DNA of 11,857 nt from Betaproteobacteria bacterium (GCA_023266245.1 JAHFRO010000052.1:1-11857), one strand, 5' to 3'. Shown: positions 1 through 7,102, numbered from the stretch's first letter. Numbers and translations are program-made. The notes: generated from the sequence alone by a model not told the origin.

Positions 1-1
1 T

Positions 2-772
2 GACGGCTCACCCCCGCTCGCCGAACCGCGCGAGCGCCTGATCACCGCCTCGAAGAACGGGCCGTATTTCGTGAGCGGCCACGTGGAACTCGGGGCCGAC
101 GGCGCGAAGCCGCGTTTCGCCGACCGCTATGCGCTGTGCCGCTGCGGGGGATCGAACAACAAGCCGTTCTGCGACGGCACACACTGGGCGATCGGATTCG
201 ACGAGAGCCGCGGGCGGCAGGCAGGCGTGTTCGTGCCGCCGCTCGGCGTCAGGCGGTTCAGTCTCGTCTTCGGAGGACTGTTGGTCGCCGGCGCAGCGGC
301 CGCGATCGTCGCGATCGAAGCCGCTGGCAAGTGGACGGCGCCGGGATTCCTCGGCCCGGGCGCGCTGATTCCCGACCTGAACCTCGCGCTCGAAATCCTG
401 CTCGTGGCAGGCCTCACCTTCGGCTACTGGCTCGCGAAGCGGGGCAACATCGCCGCGCACCGCTACAACCAGACCATCTGGGTGCTGCTCAACGTGGTGC
501 TCGTGGCGCTCATCATGGCAGGCAGCATGGAAAACGTGAAGCTGGAGAGCGTTGCCGACCTCGCCAAGACGCACTACTGGGTGCCGTGGCTGCACGCGGC
601 GGTAGGCGCCGCGACGGCGGCGTCGGGGCTGTGGCTCGTGCTGCAGATGAACGGCATCCTGCCGAAGCGGCTCCACGTGCGCGGCTGGAAGACGCTGATG
701 CGGGTCACGCTCGCAGGCTATTGGATCGTCGCGCTGCTCGGGCTGGCGATCTATTACCTCTGGAACATATAG
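2..772 (+). CDS. CDGSH iron-sulfur domain fused to multi-pass membrane domain (5' partial)
   Basis: The frame is open from base 2 and enters from the left edge, so the true start is outside the window; a GTG at 71 would cut the conserved NGPYFVSGHVEL segment before the cluster motif and is unlikely to be the start. Counting from base 2 (256 codons), residues 46-61 read CRCGGSNNKPFCDGTH. This is the CDGSH signature with three Cys and one His ligating a [2Fe-2S] cluster. About five hydrophobic helices follow at roughly 85-105, 126-144, 157-173, 194-216 and 234-253. Histidines at or near helix ends (about 153, 191, 198) resemble the DUF420/CtaM-like and b-type cytochrome membrane folds, so heme or quinone contact is possible but is inference. 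The likely role is membrane-associated electron transfer or iron-sulfur handling at the inner membrane. The CDGSH call is firm; the membrane family is tentative. Confidence 0.8.
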   Translation, partial: DGSPPLAEPRERLITASKNGPYFVSGHVELGADGAKPRFADRYALCRCGGSNNKPFCDGTHWAIGFDESRGRQAGVFVPPLGVRRFSLVFGGLLVAGAAAAIVAIEAAGKWTAPGFLGPGALIPDLNLALEILLVAGLTFGYWLAKRGNIAAHRYNQTIWVLLNVVLVALIMAGSMENVKLESVADLAKTHYWVPWLHAAVGAATAASGLWLVLQMNGILPKRLHVRGWKTLMRVTLAGYWIVALLGLAIYYLWNI

Positions 773-802
773 TGAGCCGCACGGTGGGCCCCGCCCCTAC
801 AG

Positions 803-838
803 CGGCAGTAAACGGGGTCACGGCAGTAAACGGGGTCA
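803..838. repeat. 18-bp perfect tandem duplication
   Basis: The unit CGGCAGTAAACGGGGTCA occurs at 803-820 and again, without a mismatch, at 821-838. It is followed by GACTCGACTTT. It lies in the 174-bp gap between two convergent genes (772 stop and 947 stop). The AAACGGGGTCAGACTCGACTTT text resembles REP-like intergenic repeats that I associate with REP-associated Y1 transposases, but no such transposase is in the window. Confidence 0.85.
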
Positions 839-920
839 GACTCGACTTTCGCCCACAAAAAAATCGCCCTTAATTTTGCTCTTAGCTTTCTTTGCGGTTT
901 AATTTTCGCCTTGGTTTTCC

Positions 921-946
921 TTTGCGTCCTCTGCGTCCTCCGCGGT
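921..946 (-). repeat. Iterated 9-nt repeat arm abutting the ltaE stop (unpaired)
   Basis: The plus strand reads GCGTCCTCT GCGTCCTCC GCGG, a 9-nt iteration. On the ltaE sense strand it is purine-rich and starts right after the stop codon. No inverted partner is visible within the 174-bp convergent gap. It has the same polarity as the paired arms found after other stop codons here. The remainder of the gap (839-920) is A+T-leaning with no gene. Confidence 0.7.
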
Positions 947-1978
947 TCAGCTTTTCTTCCAAAGTTCCGCGAAGGCGCTCGCCGTCTGATCGACGTCGGC
1001 GGCGCCGATGTGGCGGTGGGTGACGAAGCGCAGTGCGTAGATGTCGCACGGAGCGACGAGCATCCCCTTCTGTTTCAGGTCGGCTGACCACTGCGCAGCA
1101 CGGCGGCCGCTTTTCCTGACTTCCACGCGCACAAGATTGGTTTCGACCTCGCGCGGGTCCACGAGGCTCGCATCGATGCGATGCAATCCTTCGGCGAGGC
1201 GCTTCGCGGTCTGGTGGTCCTCGACCAGGCGATCCACCATGGTCTCGAGCGCGACGATGCCGGCGGCGGCGAGCGGCCCTGCCTGGCGCATGTTGCCGCC
1301 CACCATCCGGCGGTAGGCGCGGGCGCGCTCGATGAACGCCTTGCTCCCGCACAGCACCGAGCCCACCGGCGCCGACAAACCCTTGGAAACGCAGAAACAC
1401 ACTGAATCCGCGTGGCGCGCCACTTCGGTAGCAGCCGCGCCGAGGGCATGCGCCGCATTGAACAGCCGCGCGCCGTCGAGATGCACGGGGATGCTTTTCT
1501 CGTGCGCCAGCTCGTAGACCTCCCGCATGTGCCCGAGCGGCAGCACCGCGCCGCCGGAGCGGTTGTGGGAGTTTTCCATCCACACGAGCGCGGTCCCCAT
1601 CTGGTTGCGGGCGGTTGGCCGGATCGTCTCGCGCAGGGTAGCGACGTCCATCGCGCCGCGCTTGCCGGGAATCCCGCGGTAGAACAGGCCCGCGACGCCG
1701 GCGATGCCGCCCAGTTCAGCGTTCAACGTGTGCGAGCCTTCCTCGAGCAGCACTTCGCCGCCGCGCTGGGCGTGTGTCAGCATGGCGACGAGATTCGCCA
1801 TGGTGCCGCTCGGCATGAAGGCGCCGGCTTCCTTGCCGGTGCGCTCCGCGGCCATCTGCTCAAGCTTCTGCACCGTCGCATCGCCGTCGCGCGAGTCGTC
1901 GCCAAACGTCGCCTCGCGCATGGATTCGAGCATCGCCTCGGTGGGTCGGGTGACGGTGTCGCTGCGGAGATCAATCAT
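947..1978 (-). CDS. ltaE: Low-specificity L-threonine aldolase
   Basis: This 343-residue protein has the usual length for the family. It is a cytosolic PLP enzyme of fold type I that cleaves L-threonine or L-allo-threonine to glycine and acetaldehyde, and often L-phenylserine-type substrates too. The N-terminus MIDLRSDTVTRPTEAM is the canonical family start, so the ATG at 1978 is secure. Visible motifs are PSGTMANL (56-63, phosphate-binding region), HLDGAR (166-171, with the Asp and Arg that contact the PLP ring and substrate) and CVSKGLSAPVGS (196-207), in which Lys199 should form the PLP Schiff base. No key residue is missing. The Shine-Dalgarno is weak (CAGG in TTCAGGTAACAGC before the ATG). 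It is preceded by the pyrimidine-rich arm of an intergenic inverted repeat, and the stop is immediately followed by another repeat arm. A link to glycine or one-carbon supply is known for the family; nothing nearby adds to that. Confidence 0.95.
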   Translation of the reverse strand: MIDLRSDTVTRPTEAMLESMREATFGDDSRDGDATVQKLEQMAAERTGKEAGAFMPSGTMANLVAMLTHAQRGGEVLLEEGSHTLNAELGGIAGVAGLFYRGIPGKRGAMDVATLRETIRPTARNQMGTALVWMENSHNRSGGAVLPLGHMREVYELAHEKSIPVHLDGARLFNAAHALGAAATEVARHADSVCFCVSKGLSAPVGSVLCGSKAFIERARAYRRMVGGNMRQAGPLAAAGIVALETMVDRLVEDHQTAKRLAEGLHRIDASLVDPREVETNLVRVEVRKSGRRAAQWSADLKQKGMLVAPCDIYALRFVTHRHIGAADVDQTASAFAELWKKS

Positions 1979-1998
1979 GCTGTTACCTGAAAAAATGA

Positions 1999-2385
1999 GC
2001 CGCCAAGGACGCCAAGACCGCCAAGAAAACCAAAAACATCAATAGAACCGCCAAAGCGCCAAGACGCCAGGAAGATCAAAAAATATCAACCGCTAAGGAA
2101 TTCCAATATCGAACGGTCCAGCTTGAATCGGGCGCCCTAAGAGGCGCCTTATATTACGCCGTTTCGGGCGTCTAATCCGGGACAGATCGCCCCGACTTCT
2201 TGAAATCTGACGAGCCCGCACCGTGTTGTGCGTCTTTCGGCGAGCGCGATGGTTTTCCGTTGTTGGTCTTAGTGTTCCTGAAGTTTCTTGCTTGCTCTTC
2301 TTGGCGCCTTGGCGTCTTGGCGGTTCTTCATTCTTTGTTGTTTTTACGTTCTTCCTTCGCGTCCTTCGCGTCCTCCGCGTTGAGA
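1999..2385. repeat. Long intergenic inverted repeat of GCCAAG-type iterations between 2395-gene and ltaE
   Basis: Left arms at 1999-2028 and 2047-2076 carry GCCAAGGAC GCCAAGACC and related 9-nt units. The right arm at 2299-2325 is their inverse (CTTGGCGCCTTGGCGTC). A second iteration, CGCGTCCTTCGCGTCCTCC (2351-2385), follows and ends about 9 bp from the stop codon of the minus-strand gene at 2395. The left end is 20 bp upstream of the ltaE start. Read on the minus strand, the purine-rich arms follow the stop and the pyrimidine-rich arms precede the next start. The centre (2077-2298) holds no gene. Confidence 0.75.
2131..2171. other. Two adjacent small hairpins in the ltaE upstream gap
   Basis: GGCGCC-ctaaga-GGCGCC spans 2131-2148. 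ACGCC-gtttcg-GGCGT follows at 2156-2171. Both are perfect short stems in the middle of the long intergenic repeat. No T-tract follows on either strand, so a terminator role is not supported; they may simply extend the folded structure of the gap. Confidence 0.45.
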
Positions 2386-2394
2386 GGTTGGGTA

Positions 2395-3003
2395 TCAGCG
2401 ACAGACTTCCTCGCCCACTGGCGGCTCGGGTTGAGCGACGAAGCCGAATTTACTCGGCACCTCGCGAGCGGCGACCGGCTCGATTTTGACGCTGGACTCG
2501 CGGTGCTTGAGCCACAGCGGCACATCGCGCTGCTGCTGCGCCAGGTCCATCAGCCCGTCGAGCACCGGTTCGTCCAACGGGTTGCCGGTGGCGTCCATGA
2601 AGTACGGTACGAGCCTTCCCAGATCGCGGTCGTGGACCACACCGATGCCGTGTTCGGTGACAAGCAGCAGCGCGCCCGACTCGTCTATCCACGCGCCTTC
2701 GATCTCCGCGGCGCGCTTGCCGGTGTGCGTTTCGAGCTCCAGCGGCGCGCCCTCGGCGCTCGCCACGCGCAGCACCAGGGGCGTGTAATCCAGCGTGACG
2801 AATACGCGCTGCGGCCCGTTCTGGAAAAACCAGCAGCCGCGTTCATCGCGCTCGTAGTTGCGGCCGATGAAAGCGGTCACGATGGGGTTGGAGATGCGCT
2901 CGCCCTTGATCAGCCATTGCCCGCGGCGGTCGAGCGAGAGCCAGCCATAGACCGATGGCACATTCGGCCATTTGGCCATGCCGCGCAGGACGATGTCATC
3001 CAT
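2395..3003 (-). CDS. Conserved betaproteobacterial hypothetical protein (DUF2946-labelled type, label uncertain)
   Basis: This is a 202-residue soluble protein with no signal peptide or membrane segment. The N-terminus MDDIVLRGMAKWPNVPSVYGWLSLD, with a W near 30, and the later GRNYERDERGCWFFQNGPQRVFV (48-70) match my memory of a conserved betaproteobacterial family of about 200 residues. That family is sometimes labelled DUF2946; I am not certain of the number. The middle section (about 105-160) looks like a DUF2946-type extension with LVTEHGIGVVHDRDL. No catalytic motif is recognised and I assign no function. The start at 3003 is fixed by the conserved MDDIV opening. The ribosome-binding site is weak. 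A longer plus-strand frame over the same bases (2200-3051) is rejected because much of it translates intergenic repeat. The gene lies between the EF-G paralogue and ltaE, separated from both by long inverted repeats. Confidence 0.85.
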   Translation of the reverse strand: MDDIVLRGMAKWPNVPSVYGWLSLDRRGQWLIKGERISNPIVTAFIGRNYERDERGCWFFQNGPQRVFVTLDYTPLVLRVASAEGAPLELETHTGKRAAEIEGAWIDESGALLLVTEHGIGVVHDRDLGRLVPYFMDATGNPLDEPVLDGLMDLAQQQRDVPLWLKHRESSVKIEPVAAREVPSKFGFVAQPEPPVGEEVCR

Positions 3004-3015
3004 GCCGCAAATCTA

Positions 3016-3162
3016 CCACAGAGGCACAGAGACACAGAGGTAACAAAATGAAAAGCACGAACCCGGAAACACAAGAATGCAAGACTTGATGTCTTGCCCG
3101 CTTCTGTTACGAGCTTCGTCTCTGGATCGAGAGATTTTCTCGGCGCCTCTGTGTCTCTGTGG
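3016..3162. repeat. Inverted repeat of CACAGAG-type iterations between the EF-G paralogue and the 2395 gene
   Basis: The left arm at 3016-3040 reads as 8-nt units CACAGAGG CACAGAGA CACAGAGG. The right arm at 3144-3162 is the inverse, one unit shorter (GCCTCTGTGTCTCTGTGGT). The arms lie 12 bp from the start codon at 3003 and 14 bp from the stop codon at 3177. Inside the loop is a perfect hairpin, GCAAGAC-ttgat-GTCTTGC (3079-3097). Both flanking genes are on the minus strand, so a transcript crossing the gap could fold into a stem of about 19 bp capping a loop of about 100 nt. Confidence 0.85.
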
Positions 3163-3176
3163 TGAGGTGAGAATTA

Positions 3177-5228
3177 CTATTGCTCTTCGGCGTGGGCGGT
3201 CTTGGCGTGCTGCGCGACGAGGTCCTTCTGCACGTTGGGCGGCACCGGGTCGTAGCGCGCGAATTCGATGGTGTAAGAGCCCTGGCCGGCGGTAACGGAT
3301 TTGAGCCGCGCCTGGTAGTTGTTGAGTTCCGATAGCGGCACCTGGCCCTTGATCAGCAGCGTGCCCGGCGCGAGGGTGTCGGTGCCGCTCAGCTGGCCGC
3401 GTTTGGAAGAGATGTCGCCGGCGATGTCGCCCATGTTGGCTTCGGGGGCGGTGATCTCGATGTTGACGATGGGCTCGAGGATGATCGGGCGCGCCTTGCT
3501 GATGGCATCCATGAACGCGCGCTTGCCGGCCGCGATGAACGCGACTTCCTTGGAGTCCACGTCATGGTGCTTGCCGTCGTAGACGATGACACGCACGTCG
3601 TGCAGCGGAAAGCCCCCGAGCGGACCCGCCTCGAGCACCTGGCGGACGCCTTTCTCCACGGCCGGGATGAACTGCGTGGGGATCGTGCCGCCTTTCACTT
3701 CGTCCACGAACTCGAAGCCCGAGCCGCGCTTCAAGGGCTCGACCTTGAGGAATACCTCGCCGAACTGTCCCGCGCCGCCGGTCTGCTTCTTGTGGCGGTG
3801 GTGGCCTTCGGCGCGGGCGGTGATGGTCTCGCGGTAGGGAATGCGCGGCGGCTTGGTCGAGACTTCGACGTGGTACTGGTTCGCCATTCGGTCGAGGATG
3901 TAGCGCATGTGCAGGTCGCCCAGCCCGCTGATGATCGTCTCGTTGACCGTGGCGTTGTGCTCGACGCGGAAGGTCGGGTCCTCGGCGGCGAGCTTGTGCA
4001 TCGTTTCCGAGATTTTCTGCTCGTCGCCGCGGCGCTTGGGCTCGACCGCCAGCGAGTGCATCGGGGTCGGAAACTCGAGCGGCACGAGATGGATATGGTC
4101 CTCGTCGTGCGAGTCGTGCAGTACCGCATCGAAATGGATTTCGTCCACCTTGGCGACTGCCCCGATGTCGCCCGGCACCAGCGCCTCGGTCTCGACGAAC
4201 TCCTTGCCCTGCAGGAGGTACGCGTGGCCGACCTTGAACGGCTTGCGCCCGTCGCCGATGAGTAGCTGCGTGTCCTTGGTGATGGTGCCCTGGTGCACGC
4301 GGAACACGCCGACCTTGCCGACGAAGGGATCGATCACCACCTTGAACACGTGTGCCAGCACGTGCTTCTTGGGGTCGGGCTGGGCCTTGATCGGCTGGGC
4401 CTTGTCGCCTTCGCCTTTCAGGAGCTGCGGCGGATTGCCCTCGGTGGGATTGGGCATGAGGCTGACGAACACGTCGAGGAGTTCCGCCACGCCGGCTCCG
4501 TTGCGGGCCGAAACGAAGCACACCGGAATCAAGTGCCCGTCGCGCAGCGCCTGCTCGAACGGCGCGTGCAGCTGCTCCGGGCTCACTTCCCCCTGCTCGA
4601 GGTACTTCTCCATCAGCGCTTCGTCCACCTCAACCACCTGATCCACCAGCGCGCGGTGCGCTTCCTCGACTGAAGAGAAGTCGGAAGCGCCGGAGGGATT
4701 GAAGAAGCAGTCCACCACGCGTTTGCCGCCGTCGGCGGGCAGATTGATCGGCAGGCACTCCTTGCCGAAGGTCGCCTGGATCTTGGCGAGCAGGCCCGGC
4801 AGGTCCACGTTCTCGGCGTCGATCTTGTTGACGACGATCGTGCGGCAGAGATTGCGTTTCGCGGCCCACTGCATCATGCGGCTGGTGATCATCTCGATGC
4901 CGTTCTGCGCGTTGACCACGATCGCCGCGGTCTCCACCGCGGGCAGCGCTCCGATCGCCCGCCCGATGAAATCGGGCAGTCCCGGGGTGTCCACGAGGTG
5001 CACGCGCGTGTCGCGGTGGTGCAGGTGCACGACCGAGGCGTTGAGCGAGTGCTGGTATTGCTTCTCCAGCGGATCGAAGTCGCACACCGTGGTGCCTTTC
5101 TCGACGCTGCCGGGGCTGGCGATGGCACCGGCCTTGGCGAGCAGCGCCTCGGTGAGCGTGGTCTTGCCGGCGCCGCCGTGACCGACGAGCGTGATGGCAC
5201 GGATGGCTTCGGGCGAAAACTTGAGCAT
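3177..5228 (-). CDS. Elongation factor G-like GTPase (EF-G paralogue)
   Basis: This 683-residue protein is close to EF-G length and has the full domain order: G domain, domain II (about 285-385), III (about 390-460), IV (about 460-580) and V (about 580-665). The G motifs are GHGGAGKTT (16-24), DTPG (80-83), NKID (134-137) and SA (240-241). Domain IV carries HKKQTGGAGQFGEV (479-492), as in true EF-G. It differs from canonical FusA in two ways: the residue after DTPG is Leu84 rather than the GTPase-activating His, and the switch I RGITI segment is replaced (around 60-67, HSLNASVV). These mark the EF-G-like paralogue subgroup, whose cellular role is poorly defined, rather than the essential translocase. 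The start has a good Shine-Dalgarno (GGAGGAG, about 6 nt upstream) and a plausible promoter at 5319-5290. It stands alone, not in a str operon with ribosomal proteins. Confidence 0.92.
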   Translation of the reverse strand: MLKFSPEAIRAITLVGHGGAGKTTLTEALLAKAGAIASPGSVEKGTTVCDFDPLEKQYQHSLNASVVHLHHRDTRVHLVDTPGLPDFIGRAIGALPAVETAAIVVNAQNGIEMITSRMMQWAAKRNLCRTIVVNKIDAENVDLPGLLAKIQATFGKECLPINLPADGGKRVVDCFFNPSGASDFSSVEEAHRALVDQVVEVDEALMEKYLEQGEVSPEQLHAPFEQALRDGHLIPVCFVSARNGAGVAELLDVFVSLMPNPTEGNPPQLLKGEGDKAQPIKAQPDPKKHVLAHVFKVVIDPFVGKVGVFRVHQGTITKDTQLLIGDGRKPFKVGHAYLLQGKEFVETEALVPGDIGAVAKVDEIHFDAVLHDSHDEDHIHLVPLEFPTPMHSLAVEPKRRGDEQKISETMHKLAAEDPTFRVEHNATVNETIISGLGDLHMRYILDRMANQYHVEVSTKPPRIPYRETITARAEGHHRHKKQTGGAGQFGEVFLKVEPLKRGSGFEFVDEVKGGTIPTQFIPAVEKGVRQVLEAGPLGGFPLHDVRVIVYDGKHHDVDSKEVAFIAAGKRAFMDAISKARPIILEPIVNIEITAPEANMGDIAGDISSKRGQLSGTDTLAPGTLLIKGQVPLSELNNYQARLKSVTAGQGSYTIEFARYDPVPPNVQKDLVAQHAKTAHAEEQ

Positions 5229-5289
5229 GGTGGACTCCTCCGACCCTCTTTTCTCCGGAATGGCTGGGATAGCTTGGGGGGGTTAGCCG

Positions 5290-5319
5290 AGTATAGCCGG
5301 GCACGAGGTGGCCGTTCAA
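5290..5319 (-). promoter_or_regulatory. Putative sigma-70 promoter of the EF-G paralogue
   Basis: On the minus strand TTGAAC (5319-5314) is followed 18 nt later by TATACT (5295-5290). These match the -35 and -10 consensus at 4 and 5 of 6 positions. The predicted transcription start is about 50-55 nt upstream of the ATG at 5228. Confidence 0.5.
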
Positions 5320-5393
5320 GGTTAACCCCGTACCGCCCCAGGTCTCGTTTATACAGTCAGCATCGCCTGGATGCGCAACCTCGAGGAGACGAC

Positions 5394-6320
5394 ATGAAGC
5401 CGAGATCCATCGTATTGCTTGCTTTGTTGTGGGGCCTCACCGGCACGGCAGCCGCGGTCGGCAACCTCGCGGACGTGACGGTTTACGACCGCGCCGAGCA
5501 GCGCACGCTGCCGGTTTATCACCATGAAGGCCGCTACTACGTCGTCGGCAAGCCCGGCAGCGAGTATCAGATCCGCGTGCGCAACCGGACCGGAGGGGAG
5601 ATCCTCTCGGTGGTCTCGGTGGATGGGGTCAATGCGGTGAGCGGCGAAACCGCGAACTGGCATCAGACCGGCTACGTGCTCGCGCCGCACCAGACGCTGG
5701 AGGTCAAGGGCTGGCGCAAGAGCCTCGCGCGGGTGGCGGCGTTCTTTTTCACCGAGCATCAGAACTCGTATGCCGCGCGCACCGGCCGGCCGGAAAACGT
5801 CGGGGTGATCGGGGTGGCGCTGTTCCGCAAAAAGGCAGAGCCCGAAGCGCAGATTGATCAGACACCAGCGCGGCGGGAATCCTCCGGGGCCGGCGCCGCG
5901 GAAAACAGTCCGTTCCCGCGCTCGGCGGAGCCGGAGAGCGGCGCCGGGGCGGCAAGCCCTGCGCGCTCGCGCGCAGCCGACGGCGCACCCCGCTACGCGC
6001 CGTCGCCGCCGCCTCAGGGCGGCTCTGGGAAAGTAACGGAGGATTCCACTTCGGCGGCTCGCGCGCCTTCCCGCTCCACGCTGCGCGAGTCCGAGTCCGG
6101 CGCGCATCCATTCGAGAAATCGTCATCGCTCGGAACGGGCCACGGGCGCAGCGAAACCTCGCATGCGCGTTACACCTCGTTCGAGCGGGCGACGCCGGAT
6201 CCCGAAGAAGTGATCGCGATCCATTACGACACCTATCGCAACCTGGTGGCGATGGGCGTGATCAAGGCACCGCGCCTCGCGACGCCATTTCCGGGACAGT
6301 TCGTCCCGGATCCGCGCTGA
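5394..6320 (+). CDS. Secreted or periplasmic protein of unknown function with disordered middle
   Basis: The ATG at 5394 (308 residues) is chosen because GAGGAG ends 5 nt upstream and it opens a clear Sec signal peptide (about 1-21: MKPR, a hydrophobic stretch, then a TAAA|VGN-like cleavage site). The open frame continues upstream but without signal or conservation cues. The N-terminal domain (about 25-145) holds RVRNRTGGEILSVVSVDGV, NWHQTGYVLAPHQTLEVKGW and a segment ending NVGVIGVALFRK. I remember this pattern from conserved uncharacterised betaproteobacterial proteins. Residues about 150-260 are rich in Ser, Ala, Pro, Glu and Gly and look disordered. The C-terminus (about 262-308) returns to a conserved-looking HYDTYRNLVAMGVI ... 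FVPDPR tail. It sits 209 bp upstream of an ECF sigma gene on the same strand and may belong to that regulon (inference). No catalytic residues are recognised. Confidence 0.85.
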   Translation: MKPRSIVLLALLWGLTGTAAAVGNLADVTVYDRAEQRTLPVYHHEGRYYVVGKPGSEYQIRVRNRTGGEILSVVSVDGVNAVSGETANWHQTGYVLAPHQTLEVKGWRKSLARVAAFFFTEHQNSYAARTGRPENVGVIGVALFRKKAEPEAQIDQTPARRESSGAGAAENSPFPRSAEPESGAGAASPARSRAADGAPRYAPSPPPQGGSGKVTEDSTSAARAPSRSTLRESESGAHPFEKSSSLGTGHGRSETSHARYTSFERATPDPEEVIAIHYDTYRNLVAMGVIKAPRLATPFPGQFVPDPR

Positions 6321-6328
6321 ACGAATTA

Positions 6329-6482
6329 GCCGCCAAGGCGCCAAGGACGCCAAGCACGAATAAGTTTGAAAGGCGAAGGCCACGGACACAAAACCTGAAC
6401 CCGTTCTTTCTCTCTACAGCTTTTGAGCTTCTTTTAATGGAGGGTTGCTTTTCTTGGCGCTCTTGGCGTCTTGGCGGCGAAA
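6329..6482. repeat. Inverted repeat of GCCAAG-type iterations between the 5394 gene and the sigma gene
   Basis: The left arm at 6329-6357 reads GCCGCCAAGGCGCCAAGGAC and continues with one more unit, starting 8 bp after the stop at 6320. The right arm at 6449-6482 is its inverse (TTCTTGGCGCTCTTGGCGTC, then TTGGCGG). It ends just before the predicted sigma-gene promoter. The loop of about 90 nt is A+T-richer and has no gene. Orientation relative to transcription is the same as at the minus-strand gaps. Confidence 0.85.
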
Positions 6483-6489
6483 TTTCGGG

Positions 6490-6518
6490 TTGCCACCGCA
6501 CCGCGGCTTGCGCATACT
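6490..6518 (+). promoter_or_regulatory. Putative promoter of the ECF sigma operon, possibly giving a near-leaderless mRNA
   Basis: TTGCCA (6490-6495, 5 of 6 to TTGACA) is separated by exactly 17 nt from CATACT (6513-6518, 4 of 6 to TATAAT). The expected transcription start, 6524-6526, is only about 4-6 nt before the ATG at 6530, so translation could be leaderless. Alternatively these boxes may be recognised by another sigma factor, or the real promoter may lie inside the repeat. Confidence 0.35.
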
Positions 6519-6529
6519 GGGAACCCGTC

Positions 6530-7102
6530 ATGTCTTGGGACGCGGATTCCAGCGATGAAGAGCTCATGCTCAGTTATCGCGACGGCGATGCCGGGGCGTT
6601 CGACGTCCTTTACCGGCGCCACAAGGGTGGCCTCTACCGTTATCTGGTGCGGCAATGCCGCGATTCGGCGGTGGCTGAAGAGCTGTTTCAGGACGTGTGG
6701 ATGAATCTGATCCGCGCGCGGCGCCGCTACACGGTCGCGGCGAAGTTCACGACCTATCTCTACCGGCTGGCGCACAATCGGCTGATCGACCACTACCGCA
6801 AGCACGCCCACGCCGCCGCGGCCTCGTTCGATGACGGGGATGGAGAGGAGCTCGCGAGCCTGCCGGACGGGCGCGAACCGCCGCCGGACGCGGCCCTCGA
6901 CACGAGGCGGCAGGCGCAACGTCTGCTGGCGCTGATCGCCGAGCTGCCCGAGGTGCAGCGCGAGGCCTTCCTGCTGCAGCAGGAGGGTGGCATGAGCGTC
7001 GAGGAGATCGCGCAGGCGACGGGCGTCACCCGCGAGACGGCGAAAAGCCGGTTGCGCTATGCCATGGCGAAGCTCAGGCAGGGGATGAACCAATGGCGCT
7101 GA
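6530..7102 (+). CDS. ECF-family RNA polymerase sigma factor
   Basis: This 190-residue protein has a typical ECF (group 4) length. Region 2 spans about 10-92: SDEELMLSYRDGDAGAFDVL, then AEELFQDVWMNL (49-60, region 2.2 core-binding), then YLYRLAHNRLIDHYRK (76-91, regions 2.3-2.4, -10 recognition). A Gly/Asp-rich linker (about 98-125) leads to region 4: LPEVQREAFLLQ, then MSVEEIAQATGVTRETAKSR (155-174, helix-turn-helix for -35 recognition). The start at 6530 is preferred because MSWDADSSDEELM fits the family, whereas an in-frame ATG at 6437 lies within the intergenic repeat and would add a repeat-encoded leader. Only a weak GGGA lies upstream. It overlaps the next gene by 10 bp, implying translational coupling with its membrane partner. 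The inducing signal and regulon are not visible. Confidence 0.93.
   Translation: MSWDADSSDEELMLSYRDGDAGAFDVLYRRHKGGLYRYLVRQCRDSAVAEELFQDVWMNLIRARRRYTVAAKFTTYLYRLAHNRLIDHYRKHAHAAAASFDDGDGEELASLPDGREPPPDAALDTRRQAQRLLALIAELPEVQREAFLLQQEGGMSVEEIAQATGVTRETAKSRLRYAMAKLRQGMNQWR

Noticed and set aside
8..676. 222-codon open frame on the minus strand
   Set aside because: It lies antisense to the CDGSH-membrane gene, whose iron-sulfur motif and helices are clear. High G+C commonly opens such antisense frames, and its product is Arg/His-rich without family features.
2200..3051. 283-codon plus-strand open frame overlapping the minus-strand 2395-3003 gene
   Set aside because: Its first third translates the iterated intergenic repeats and the rest is antisense to a protein with conserved-looking motifs.
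3079..3097. Hairpin GCAAGAC-ttgat-GTCTTGC as a Rho-independent terminator of the EF-G paralogue
   Set aside because: On the minus strand the stem is not followed by a T-run, and it lies 80 bp past the stop. I treat it as part of the folded gap only.
4998..5393. N-terminal extension of the 5394 gene to an upstream in-frame start
   Set aside because: The extension is antisense to the EF-G start region and has no conserved features. The ATG at 5394 has a good Shine-Dalgarno and begins a signal peptide.
5349..6107. 252-codon minus-strand open frame
   Set aside because: It is antisense to the secreted protein gene, Arg-rich, and has no start signals.
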